Shown here in pieces: positions 8,479 to 15,367 of a DNA stretch of 64,000 nt. The stretch comes from Chryseobacterium foetidum (GTDB lineage Bacteria; Bacteroidota; Bacteroidia; Flavobacteriales; Weeksellaceae). The notes below the pieces were generated by a model. The model was not told the DNA's origin, searched no databases, and saw only the letters and a list, made by a program, of their open reading frames with translations. The stretch is from positions 2,294,001-2,358,000 of the forward strand of contig NZ_JAMXIA010000001.1 of assembly GCF_025457425.1 (NCBI RefSeq), written 5' to 3'. Both the position numbers and the translations under genes were made by a program. Position 1 is the stretch's first letter; every line of letters starts with the position of its first letter.

Positions 8479-9192
8479 TTATTTAAAATATTTTTCAGCT
8501 TCGATTACAGATTCCGGTCTGCCGACATCGATTAAAATACTGTCATGTAAAAATCCGTGGATCTGTTCTGTATGCATCAAGTCGAGATATTCCTCCATTA
8601 CAGAAAATTTGCCTTTCCTTTTTATCTTGTTAAAAATCACTGGATTAATACAATGAACTCCGCTGAATGCAAACGGCTTAAAGCCTTTGTTAAATTCAGC
8701 AAGACGCTGTTCGCCTGTCTGTACATTAAGCCATCCTCTCAACACAAAATCATCATTAAAGAATAATTTTCTTGAACTCTCCCGATCTGATACCGCTAAA
8801 GTAGCAAAATCTTTCATCTTTTTGTGGTATTCTACCAAATCATTGATGTTGATTTCTGTAAGGATGTCTGCATTCATAATAATAAAATCTTCGCCGTGGT
8901 CTAAAAATCTTTTGGCAAAGACCAATCCACCGCCGGTTTCGAGAAGTTCTTCAGACTCGTCCGAAATCTCAATTTTAGCATTGAAATTATTATTTGCTTT
9001 TAAAAAATCAACAATCTGATTTCCAAAATGATGAACGTTGATTACAAAATCGTTAATACCAAAACTCTGTAAATATTTAATATTCCTTTCCAAAATCGGA
9101 ACATCATTCACCTTCGCCAGAGCCTTTGGATGATGATCTGTAAAAGGTTTCAAGCGGGTGCCTTTCCCAGCTGCAAAAATAAGTACCTTCAT
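8479..9192 (-). CDS. Sugar-1-phosphate nucleotidyltransferase, MurU-like
   Basis: This 237-residue single-domain nucleotidyltransferase carries the signature AAGKGTRLKPFT at 7-18 with HPKAL at 21-25, and the metal-binding NAD at 107-109. Length and lack of a hexapeptide tail fit MurU (MurNAc-1-phosphate uridylyltransferase), which acts after the kinase AmgK in peptidoglycan recycling. An AmgK-like kinase is encoded in the same run, which supports this role, but a mannose-1-phosphate or glucose-1-phosphate enzyme cannot be excluded. The gap to the RapZ-C gene upstream holds a perfect inverted repeat. Confidence 0.8.
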   Translation of the reverse strand: MKVLIFAAGKGTRLKPFTDHHPKALAKVNDVPILERNIKYLQSFGINDFVINVHHFGNQIVDFLKANNNFNAKIEISDESEELLETGGGLVFAKRFLDHGEDFIIMNADILTEININDLVEYHKKMKDFATLAVSDRESSRKLFFNDDFVLRGWLNVQTGEQRLAEFNKGFKPFAFSGVHCINPVIFNKIKRKGKFSVMEEYLDLMHTEQIHGFLHDSILIDVGRPESVIEAEKYFK

Positions 9193-9207
9193 TTTATGAT
9201 TGATAAG

Positions 9208-9267
9208 TGATGATTGATAATTGATATTGAAAGTTCTGCATGATCATTCATAAATTATCAATCATCA
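9208..9267. repeat. 15-base perfect inverted repeat built of short tandem units
   Basis: TGATGATTGATAATT at 9208-9222 is repeated as its exact reverse complement at 9253-9267, with related units (TGATTGATA) before it. The right arm overlaps the stop codon of the RapZ-C gene. The same style of degenerate 7-8-base repeat occurs elsewhere in the window. Confidence 0.75.
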
Positions 9268-9675
9268 TTTATTATTTAGTTGATGCTGCTCGTCGTGGTG
9301 CAGGCTGATTTCTACCTGTTCGCCATATTTTTCTTCGATAAAGTGAGCAATTTTTATGGCAGAATATACCGATCTGTGCTGTCCTCCGGTGCATCCGAAA
9401 TTAATTTGTAGATTTTCAAAACCTCTCCCTAAATAATTGTCGATGTTGATAGAAACCATGCTTTTTACCAGCTCAAGAAATTTAGGCATGTCTGTTTTTG
9501 TTTCCAGATATTCCTGAACGCCGATGTCATTGCCGGTTTGGATTTTATATTCTTCCACTCTTCCGGGGTTTAAAATTCCGCGGCAATCGAAGGTAAAACC
9601 TCCGCCGTTACCGCTGTCGTCTTTGGGAATTCCACCCTTTTTGTATGAAAAACTGTGAATGTCTATGTGTAGCAT
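9265..9675 (-). CDS. RapZ C-terminal domain family protein
   Basis: This 136-residue protein corresponds to the C-terminal half of RapZ without the N-terminal P-loop kinase-like domain. The family signatures FDCRGILNPG (29-38) and GCTGGQHRS (94-102) are present. In E. coli the RapZ C-domain senses glucosamine-6-phosphate and binds the GlmZ/GlmY RNAs; stand-alone versions in Bacteroidota have no established role that I know of. Its neighbours, an AmgK-like kinase and a MurU-like transferase, suggest a link to amino-sugar metabolism. Stop codon and right arm of the downstream inverted repeat overlap. Confidence 0.85.
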   Translation of the reverse strand: MLHIDIHSFSYKKGGIPKDDSGNGGGFTFDCRGILNPGRVEEYKIQTGNDIGVQEYLETKTDMPKFLELVKSMVSINIDNYLGRGFENLQINFGCTGGQHRSVYSAIKIAHFIEEKYGEQVEISLHHDEQHQLNNK

Positions 9676-9726
9676 ATTTCTAAATTTTTATGTTGAAACA
9701 TTAAGTTATTTTAGTTTTTAAGTTTT

Positions 9727-9754
9727 CTTAAGATTTAGATAAATCTAAATTAAG
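9727..9754 (-). terminator. Imperfect palindrome just after the GxxExxY gene
   Basis: CTTA-AGATTTAGAT and AAATCTAAAT-TAAG form a near-perfect 28-base palindrome immediately past the GxxExxY stop at 9761. It has no strong T-run, so it could be a terminator or the boundary of an inserted segment. Confidence 0.4.
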
Positions 9755-9760
9755 GCACTG

Positions 9761-10165
9761 TTAATCAGGTAATGTTTTAAAATATTCATTTACGAATGGT
9801 CTCAATGATTTAGTGATATTATTTGTAAAGAAGTTTATCAGGAGACCTTGTGGCTTCTTCAAAATCTTCATGTAAGTCAGTAATTGTGCTTCATGTATTG
9901 CTAAAATCTCCTCTACAGCTTTCAATTGCACCACGATACAATCATTGATCAAAAGGTCAACTTTCAAATCTGCATCAATTATTATATCTTCATAAATAAT
10001 AGGAACGCGCACTTGCTGCTTTACATCATAACCGTTTCTAAGCAGCTCATGCACTAAACATTTTTCATAAATGCTTTCAAGAAGTCCCGCACCTAATGAT
10101 TTATGAACTTTTATTGCATAACCTGTAATTTCGTAAGATAATTGTGTTACCTCTTTTTTCGTCAT
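9761..10165 (-). CDS. GxxExxY family protein
   Basis: This 134-residue protein has the eponymous motif GLLESIY at 27-33 (Gly27, Glu30, Tyr33). The family has a PD-(D/E)xK nuclease-like core, expected here as Asp70 in KVDLLIN followed by E-x-K. The second part reads VVQLKAVE, so residue 80 is Gln where Glu is usual (codon CAA), while Lys82 remains. HEAQLLTYM and GLLINF complete the family pattern. The function of the family is unknown. It sits between the AmgK-like and RapZ-C genes with AT-rich flanks and is probably an insertion into that operon. The Gln may abolish metal binding. Confidence 0.88.
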   Translation of the reverse strand: MTKKEVTQLSYEITGYAIKVHKSLGAGLLESIYEKCLVHELLRNGYDVKQQVRVPIIYEDIIIDADLKVDLLINDCIVVQLKAVEEILAIHEAQLLTYMKILKKPQGLLINFFTNNITKSLRPFVNEYFKTLPD

Positions 10166-10253
10166 TTGTTTTTATAAAATATTATTAACAGAAAATTCCA
10201 AAGCTTAATAAATCGTTAGATTTCCCTTAAAAAAACTTAAAAATTTAATTCTC

Positions 10254-11273
10254 TTAATGTTTCAAAATTCCATCAATTTGTAACCTTGTCTTTTCAGAAC
10301 TGAGTTGTGTAACTACATTTTTCAACTCAGGGTAATTTTTCATTTCGTCCCAGTTTTCTGAGAATTCGGTGATGTTTTGAATTCCTTTTTCTAAGCTGGA
10401 GATAAAGTGTGATTTTCTCTGAACCAATCCTCTTAACCCGTAAGCGCCCAAAACCTGTAAAAATCTCATCAGCTGAATGGGTTTTACCGAATTCTTTAGT
10501 TGAAATTTTGTTTCTTCATTTTCAAATTGGTTGATGTAGAAATCAAGCATTTCATTTTTAAAATTCTCAGGGAAATTAGCTTTTGCCTGAAATAAAAATG
10601 AAATAACATCGTACATCAAAGGTCCTTTCATGGCAGACTGGTAATCAATAAATGAAACCTGACCTGCATCATTCACCATAATATTTCTTGCCTGAAAATC
10701 ACGAATCATCAAACCGTTTGGCTCAAGATTTCCGATAAGTTTTGTAATTTCCTTAAATTCTTTCAGCAAGGTTGACTTGTGATATTCCAAATCAAGAACG
10801 TCTGCGATGAAGTTTTTGAAATAATAGAGATCGTGCATTACAGGAAGTTCATCGTAGCTTTCGTACTCAAAAGTTTGAGAGTAATCAATCTTGTCTTCAG
10901 TTTTAATTTGAAGTTCAAAAAGCTTTTGAAGCGTTTGCTTTACCAAACTTTGTACTCTTTCCGAAAGGCCTTCTTCGGCGATGATGTCGGAGAAGGTTTT
11001 TGTTCCTAAAAATTCCTGAATGTAGAGCCTTCGGTCATCCGAAACGGCAAAAATCTTAGGAGTATTTAAATTTAAATTCTGAAAAATCTCAGAAAAATAC
11101 AGAAACGCTTCGTTTTCCCTAAGATTTTCGTTGAAGGTAATAATGTAGTCTCCGTCGGCATTTGAAGCCTTGAAATTCACTCTTGCGGAACCGCTTTGAG
11201 CTAAAACTGTAAAGTCATCTGCGGGCTGGCCGAAATGGTTTTCGAAAAAATATTTTGCTTGTTCCTGAGTCAT
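10254..11273 (-). CDS. Aminoglycoside phosphotransferase-fold sugar kinase, AmgK-like
   Basis: This 339-residue kinase of the APH fold has RDFQARNIM at 191-199 (catalytic Asp192, Asn197) and the metal-binding Asp in FIDYQ at 208-212, followed by MKGPLMYDVISF. This form, rather than the HGDxxxxN of true aminoglycoside kinases, matches AmgK, the anomeric MurNAc/GlcNAc kinase. Together with the downstream MurU-like transferase it predicts a MurNAc-to-UDP-MurNAc salvage path. It is the first gene of the minus-strand run, with a -7 box at 11284-11291 that nearly abuts the xrtF promoter. Confidence 0.82.
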   Translation of the reverse strand: MTQEQAKYFFENHFGQPADDFTVLAQSGSARVNFKASNADGDYIITFNENLRENEAFLYFSEIFQNLNLNTPKIFAVSDDRRLYIQEFLGTKTFSDIIAEEGLSERVQSLVKQTLQKLFELQIKTEDKIDYSQTFEYESYDELPVMHDLYYFKNFIADVLDLEYHKSTLLKEFKEITKLIGNLEPNGLMIRDFQARNIMVNDAGQVSFIDYQSAMKGPLMYDVISFLFQAKANFPENFKNEMLDFYINQFENEETKFQLKNSVKPIQLMRFLQVLGAYGLRGLVQRKSHFISSLEKGIQNITEFSENWDEMKNYPELKNVVTQLSSEKTRLQIDGILKH

Positions 11274-11283
11274 AATAAGGTAA

Positions 11284-11291
11284 CAAATATA
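11284..11291 (-). promoter_or_regulatory. -7 box for the AmgK-like operon
   Basis: TATATTTG on the minus strand ends 10 bases before the kinase ATG. It lies 21 bases from the divergent xrtF box, so the two polymerases would compete for the same DNA. Confidence 0.6.
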
Positions 11292-11312
11292 ACGATTTAC
11301 CGCCGAATATTT

Positions 11313-11320
11313 TATCTTTG
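11313..11320 (+). promoter_or_regulatory. -7 box for xrtF, 4 bases from its ATG
   Basis: TATCTTTG on the plus strand is followed by TGCT and then the ATG at 11325. A start site about 5 bases after the box would make the mRNA leaderless. Confidence 0.65.
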
Positions 11321-11324
11321 TGCT

Positions 11325-11846
11325 ATGCTAAAGGACTTTAAACCTGTACTCGGTATTCTGCTGCGTTTCATCATTATTTATGTGGTGTTTATTTTGACGT
11401 ATCAGTTTTATCTGAACAGTTTTCAGGCGGAAGGTCTTGATCCTTATTCCCGAATGGTTGCCAATCAGGCGGCTTTTCTGCAAAATAAACTTGGGTATGC
11501 TACACTTTTGTATAATGATGTGCCGAATGAACAGGTCTGGTTTTATGTAAAAGAAAAATATGTAAGCAGAATGGTGGAAGGTTGCAATGCGATTTCAGTA
11601 ATCATTTTGTTTATGGCGTTCGTATTTGCATTTTATAAAGGTGCGAAGACATTTGTTTTTACACTGGAAGGTTTTGTTTTTCTGTACATAATGAATGTTT
11701 TGAGAATTGTGGGACTGAATATTGTGGTGAGAGATCATCCGCAGTACAGCAAGATTGGGCATGATTATGTTTTTCCAGCAATTATATATGGTTCTGTAGT
11801 GATTCTTTGGCTGGTTTGGATTAAATTTTTTGCTCTAAAGAAATGA
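11325..11846 (+). CDS. xrtF: Exosortase family protein XrtF
   Basis: I choose the ATG at 11325 (173 residues); the frame extends to 11235 but that part overlaps the divergent kinase gene and its promoter. The protein is mostly membrane helices. The exosortase triad is present: Cys87 in EGCNAIS, Arg127 in NVLRIVG, and His146 in KIGHDY. Exosortases process PEP-CTERM-like sorting signals at the cytoplasmic membrane; XrtF is the short type of Flavobacteriia, and its substrate is not established as far as I know. The next gene overlaps by 4 bases (ATGA), so translation is coupled. Confidence 0.88.
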   Translation: MLKDFKPVLGILLRFIIIYVVFILTYQFYLNSFQAEGLDPYSRMVANQAAFLQNKLGYATLLYNDVPNEQVWFYVKEKYVSRMVEGCNAISVIILFMAFVFAFYKGAKTFVFTLEGFVFLYIMNVLRIVGLNIVVRDHPQYSKIGHDYVFPAIIYGSVVILWLVWIKFFALKK

Positions 11847-12277
11847 AAGTTTTAAACTGGTTTTTTGTTTTAATAGGAATTGCAGGGATTGTTTCTGTCA
11901 GAATTTTTGAAGATTCACTGTTCTATGATCCTTTTCTGAATTACTTTCACGACGCTACAAAAAATGCGAAGTTTCCCGATTTCGAATGGACTAAATTGAT
12001 TTTAAGTCATCTCTTCAGATTTATTTTAAATCTTATTTCATCCTGCATTATCATTCATTTTATATTTAAGAATAAAAGCTGGACGGTTCAGGGAGCGATT
12101 TTGATCACGATTATTTTCGCCATTACTTTTCCGATTTATCTGTATTGTGTTTCAGACAGGTTTGAAATCGGCTATCTTTTTTCTTTTTACATCAGAAGGT
12201 TTGTGATTCAGCCTTTGATTTTACTTTTGATTATTCCTTTGTTCTATTACAGAAAACAAATTTTGGCTAAAGCGTAA
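11843..12277 (+). CDS. Exosortase F system-associated membrane protein
   Basis: This 144-residue protein has about four predicted membrane segments (4-20, 50-75, 85-105, 120-137) and an RxFEDSLFYDPF motif near residue 20. Its position directly after xrtF with a 4-base overlap, its size and this motif fit the exosortase F system-associated family (TIGR04127). It is expected to be a partner of XrtF in the cytoplasmic membrane; the molecular role is unknown. A structured repeat lies downstream, but no strong terminator is seen. Confidence 0.8.
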   Translation: MKVLNWFFVLIGIAGIVSVRIFEDSLFYDPFLNYFHDATKNAKFPDFEWTKLILSHLFRFILNLISSCIIIHFIFKNKSWTVQGAILITIIFAITFPIYLYCVSDRFEIGYLFSFYIRRFVIQPLILLLIIPLFYYRKQILAKA

Positions 12278-12295
12278 TATTCCGTTTCATATTAC

Positions 12296-12378
12296 ATGGA
12301 TTTCTTTCGACAGGCTCGGGATGAAATGTTCTTATCTTGAATGGTAGAATTTCTGTTTTCCCGAACTCAGGGTAAATA
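12296..12378. repeat. REP-like intergenic sequence
   Basis: TTTCGACAGGCTCGGGATGA at about 12306-12325 and CCCGAACTCAGGGT at 12360-12373 are degenerate, oppositely oriented versions of a common bacterial REP-like sequence. Its translation ('HPEPVE') is often annotated as protein by mistake. It lies between two convergent genes. Confidence 0.5.
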
Positions 12379-12400
12379 GTGTAAAAAAGTACTTCCGTGT

Positions 12401-12517
12401 TCCTAGCCCAGATCGCAGCGGATACCCCACAGCAGGCGTTGGGGAGTTGATGGGCCTCAGCGGTGGAGAGGGAAGGCGCGAGGAGTATGAGCGGAGAGCT
12501 GGAAATAGCTCCTAAAA
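12401..12517 (+). ncRNA. Flavo-1-like structured RNA element, copy 2
   Basis: The sequence starts CCTAGCCCAGATCGCAGCGG and ends with GGAAATAGCTCCTAAAA at 12501-12517, the same conserved ends as copy 1 at 411-508. CTA/TAG and CC/GG terminal pairing is possible. An inner ATAC / GTAT stem lies at 12422-12425 and 12485-12488. The middle differs strongly from copy 1 in sequence and is about 19 bases longer. It lies between convergent genes, as does copy 1. Confidence 0.6.
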
Positions 12518-12556
12518 AAATCTCTACAAAATTTGACTTGATTGAAATGTTTTTAA

Positions 12557-13549
12557 TTAAATAGTATGTTTGTCCACGCTTGTGACGTTTTCCGGCGTCC
12601 ATTTTACGCGCTGAACGAAAGGTAATTCCCGTACAGGGCAGTCGAAGATCTGACAAACCGGACAGGAAATGGTTTTGCAGTCATCCATGTGAAAATTGAA
12701 TTCAACAGTTCTTTTTGTGTTTTTGGCTAGGAGAAGAATTACTTTTTCCATCTCCTGATGGGCTTCCCGAAGGCTGTAATAATAGGGAAGGGTGATGTGC
12801 GCATCGATGTGAAGTGACGAACCAAACTGCTGGATTTTCATGTTGTGAATGTCGATCCATTCGGTATGTCTGTTTTTTTCCAGAAGGTCGATGATGTTTT
12901 GGAGAAGTTCAGGATTTTGTTCATCCATAATCCCGCTCAGAGATTTTCTCACAATTTTGTAGCCTACGAAAATGATGTAAAAGCCGAATATCAGGGCAAC
13001 TACAGAATCGATCCAGTAATTTTTGGTAAAATAAACGATGACCAAACTGATGACCACGCCCAAAGTCGTAATCGTATCGGACTGCAAATGCTTTCCGGAT
13101 GAAATTAATACAAGTGAATTTTCTTTTTCACCTTTTTTAATGGAAATATATCCTAAAATATAGTTGATGACAGCCGTGGCAGCGATGATGGCGATTCCCC
13201 AGTCGATGCTCTTCAGAATTCTGCCGGTCACCAGACTGTTGATGCCTTCGTAGATGATCATGATTCCGGCAATGGCGATGAGGGCGCCCTCAATTCCTGC
13301 GGTAACGAACTCTACTTTTCCATGGCCGTAAGGATGATCTTCGTCTTTCGGTTTTGAAGCTAAATACAGGGAATACAGTCCCATGAAGGCACTGATGACA
13401 TTCACGATGCTTTCCATTGCATCAGAAAAAACGGCGTCGGAATCAGTGAGTTTCCAAGCAATGATTTTTCCGACAAAAAGTACAATCCCAAAAACCGCGA
13501 TGAGTTTCTGGAAGCCTATTTTGTCTTTGTTGTTGTTTATAGTTGTCAT
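12557..13549 (-). CDS. Cation diffusion facilitator (CDF) family metal transporter
   Basis: This 330-residue protein has the CDF layout: six membrane segments in about 15-215, then a cytoplasmic ferredoxin-like domain (MKIQQFGSSLHIDAHITLP). Transmembrane metal-site residues are seen as SDAMES(I/V)N near 42-50 and HLQSDTITT near 154-162, with the conserved DHPYGHGKVE loop at 71-80. Members exchange Zn, Mn, Fe or Co for protons. The second ligand of the first site is Asn50 rather than the usual Asp. The C-terminus adds a cysteine cluster (Cys291, 296, 299, 304) and a 25-residue tail, possibly an extra metal site. The substrate metal cannot be assigned. Confidence 0.88.
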   Translation of the reverse strand: MTTINNNKDKIGFQKLIAVFGIVLFVGKIIAWKLTDSDAVFSDAMESIVNVISAFMGLYSLYLASKPKDEDHPYGHGKVEFVTAGIEGALIAIAGIMIIYEGINSLVTGRILKSIDWGIAIIAATAVINYILGYISIKKGEKENSLVLISSGKHLQSDTITTLGVVISLVIVYFTKNYWIDSVVALIFGFYIIFVGYKIVRKSLSGIMDEQNPELLQNIIDLLEKNRHTEWIDIHNMKIQQFGSSLHIDAHITLPYYYSLREAHQEMEKVILLLAKNTKRTVEFNFHMDDCKTISCPVCQIFDCPVRELPFVQRVKWTPENVTSVDKHTI

Positions 13550-13603
13550 TTCTTCAATCTTGAATTCTTCATTTGCTATATTCTACCTGTTGGGTGCTTT
13601 GTA

Positions 13604-13684
13604 ACAGGATTGCATCCGGTCCTTTGTTGTTGGTGTGTTTGATAGGATTTTATCCTATCCTTTGTTAGGTCGTCCCTTTGGGAC
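13604..13684. repeat. Intergenic pair of short palindromic repeats plus hairpin
   Basis: Two related units, AGGATTGCATCCGGTCCTTTG (near 13606) and AGGATTTTATCCTATCCTTTG (near 13644), each hold a small palindrome, and GTCCCTTTGGGAC follows at 13672-13684. This looks like a dispersed intergenic repeat; no reading frame is supported here. Confidence 0.5.
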
Positions 13685-13741
13685 TTTTACAAGATGTTTT
13701 GTACGTAAGAAGCTAAGAGTCAAATGCCAGAAGCCAAAAGC

Positions 13742-13771
13742 AAAAAGAATCTCAACAGAGATTCTTTTTTG
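13742..13771 (-). terminator. Terminator of asd
   Basis: AAAAAGAATCTC and GAGATTCTTTTTT form a long stem 6 bases past the asd stop; it could work in both directions. Confidence 0.8.
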
Positions 13772-13776
13772 TTAGC

Positions 13777-14769
13777 TTATACTAAGTTGTTTGCAACAAG
13801 GTATTCTGCGATCTGCACTGCGTTGGTAGCAGCTCCTTTTCGGAGGTTGTCTGCTACGATCCAGCAGTTGAGCGTTTTCGGCTGCGATGCGTCTCTGCGG
13901 ATTCTTCCGACGAAAACTTCATCTTTTCCTTCTGAGTAGAGCGGCATTGGGTATTCGTTGTTTTTTACATTGTCCATTACAACTACACCAGGTGTTTCAG
14001 ATAAGATTTTTCTTACTTCATCCAAATCAAATTCGTTTTCAAATTCGATATTCACACTTTCAGAATGACCTCCCTGAACCGGAACTCTTACTGCAGTTGC
14101 TGTTAAATTGAATGTGTCGTCACCTAAAATTTTCTTAGGCTCTTTCATTAGTTTAATCTCCTCTTTCGTGTAATCATCATCTGAAAATACATCGCAATGA
14201 GGCAATGCGTTTTTGAAGATTTGGTAAGGATAAACTTTAGCTACAGAATCGTTGCCTTCAATTTCTCCGTTCAGCTGGTCTACAGCAGCTTTACCCGTTC
14301 CTGTTACCGATTGATAAGTAGAAACGATGACTCTTTTAAGATCGTATTTTTTATTTAAAGGCCCCAAAACCATTACCAACTGGATTGTTGAACAGTTTGG
14401 GTTGGCAATAATCTTATCTTCCTTTGTCAATACATCAGCATTGATCTCGGGAACGACTAATTTCTTGGTAGGATCCATTCTCCATGCAGAAGAATTGTCG
14501 ATTACGGTAATTCCGGCTTCGGCAAATTTTGGAGCGTACTCTAAAGAAGTGTCGCCACCTGCAGAGAAAATCGCGATATCAGGTTTGGCAGCTATAGCGT
14601 CGTCGATGCTTACGATAGTGTAATCTACCTGTTTATACTTCACCTGTTTACCAATAGATCTTTCCGAAGCTACCGGAATTAATTCAGTTACAGGGAAATT
14701 TCTCTCTTCGAGAACTTTAAGCATCACTTGTCCAACCATTCCTGTTGAACCTACTACAGCTACTTTCAT
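13777..14769 (-). CDS. asd: Aspartate-semialdehyde dehydrogenase
   Basis: This 330-residue protein has the NADP-binding GSTGMVG at 7-13, the active-site NPNCST with Cys126, and GGHSES with the catalytic His near 235. It reduces aspartyl-4-phosphate to aspartate-4-semialdehyde, the branch point to lysine/diaminopimelate, threonine and methionine. Length and motifs fit the cytoplasmic bacterial type. It appears to be monocistronic with its own terminator. Nothing unusual is seen. Confidence 0.95.
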   Translation of the reverse strand: MKVAVVGSTGMVGQVMLKVLEERNFPVTELIPVASERSIGKQVKYKQVDYTIVSIDDAIAAKPDIAIFSAGGDTSLEYAPKFAEAGITVIDNSSAWRMDPTKKLVVPEINADVLTKEDKIIANPNCSTIQLVMVLGPLNKKYDLKRVIVSTYQSVTGTGKAAVDQLNGEIEGNDSVAKVYPYQIFKNALPHCDVFSDDDYTKEEIKLMKEPKKILGDDTFNLTATAVRVPVQGGHSESVNIEFENEFDLDEVRKILSETPGVVVMDNVKNNEYPMPLYSEGKDEVFVGRIRRDASQPKTLNCWIVADNLRKGAATNAVQIAEYLVANNLV

Positions 14770-14845
14770 TGATTTAATTAAAAAATTTAAAGATTATAAT
14801 ATTTACAAATTATAAACACTGTGTTTACAATTCTTTTTTAAAATT

Positions 14846-15277
14846 TTAAGCTCCGAAGACTCTTGCCCACGGAAACGCATATCCGAATAATGCAACAGCG
14901 ATCAATCCCATTACCACAACCGGTACAGTGATTCTGTCGCTTGATTTTACTTTTTTGTTTACTATTGTCATTAAAACTGCTGCTATAAGCATAGAAAACG
15001 GGTGTTCTACATATTGAAATCTCAGTTCCGCATTCTTCATTACTCCGCCCATATCTAAGCCTTTAGAGAAATTGACAATCAACATAATGATTCCGATCAA
15101 AAACTGAACGTGGAAAAAGATCATGGTGAACAAAGTCGTTTTCTTTAAAAACTTGTTTACTTTACCGCTGAAGCCGAACATTGTAGCTAAAAGTGCGATG
15201 ATAAAAAGTACCACTAAAAGCAGTTCCAGATAGGCAAAACCTTTGTGTGCGCTGAGTAAAATTTTGTAAAAGTCCAT
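14846..15277 (-). CDS. Small membrane protein with three conserved-looking histidines
   Basis: This 143-residue protein has four predicted membrane segments (about 17-34, 48-70, 93-108, 117-134). His11 (SAHKGF), His56 (FFHVQF) and His92 (VEHPFS) lie at or near membrane boundaries, which would fit haem or metal ligation. Homologues in this group are variously labelled cytochrome B-like or, by database error, 50S ribosomal protein L27; I make no firm assignment. A -7 box lies at 15306-15313. Confidence 0.75.
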   Translation of the reverse strand: MDFYKILLSAHKGFAYLELLLVVLFIIALLATMFGFSGKVNKFLKKTTLFTMIFFHVQFLIGIIMLIVNFSKGLDMGGVMKNAELRFQYVEHPFSMLIAAVLMTIVNKKVKSSDRITVPVVVMGLIAVALFGYAFPWARVFGA

Positions 15278-15305
15278 AGTATATTTATTTCTAATTTTTC
15301 GCTAA

Positions 15306-15313
15306 CAAAGATA
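15306..15313 (-). promoter_or_regulatory. -7 box for the three-histidine membrane protein
   Basis: TATCTTTG on the minus strand lies 28 bases before the ATG, next to the terminator of the preceding receptor gene. Confidence 0.55.
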
Positions 15314-15318
15314 ATAAA

Positions 15319-15345
15319 AAAACCCAGCTGTGAGGCTGGGTTTTG
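15319..15345 (-). terminator. Terminator of the TonB receptor gene
   Basis: AACCCAGC / GCTGGGTT stem with a 6-base loop; on the minus strand it is followed by a T-run. Confidence 0.8.
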
Positions 15346-15367
15346 TATGTAATAAAAGTGAATTTTA

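Noticed and set aside
9761..10165. Insertion sequence
   Set aside because: The GxxExxY protein has no transposase features and I see no target-site duplication or terminal repeats of IS type.
11235..11324. 30-residue N-terminal extension of xrtF
   Set aside because: It overlaps the divergent kinase gene and both -7 boxes; the ATG at 11325 fits the family start.
12267..12656. 129-residue minus-strand frame containing HPEPVE
   Set aside because: This is the well-known false translation of REP-like sequence and also crosses the Flavo-1-like copy and the CDF gene.
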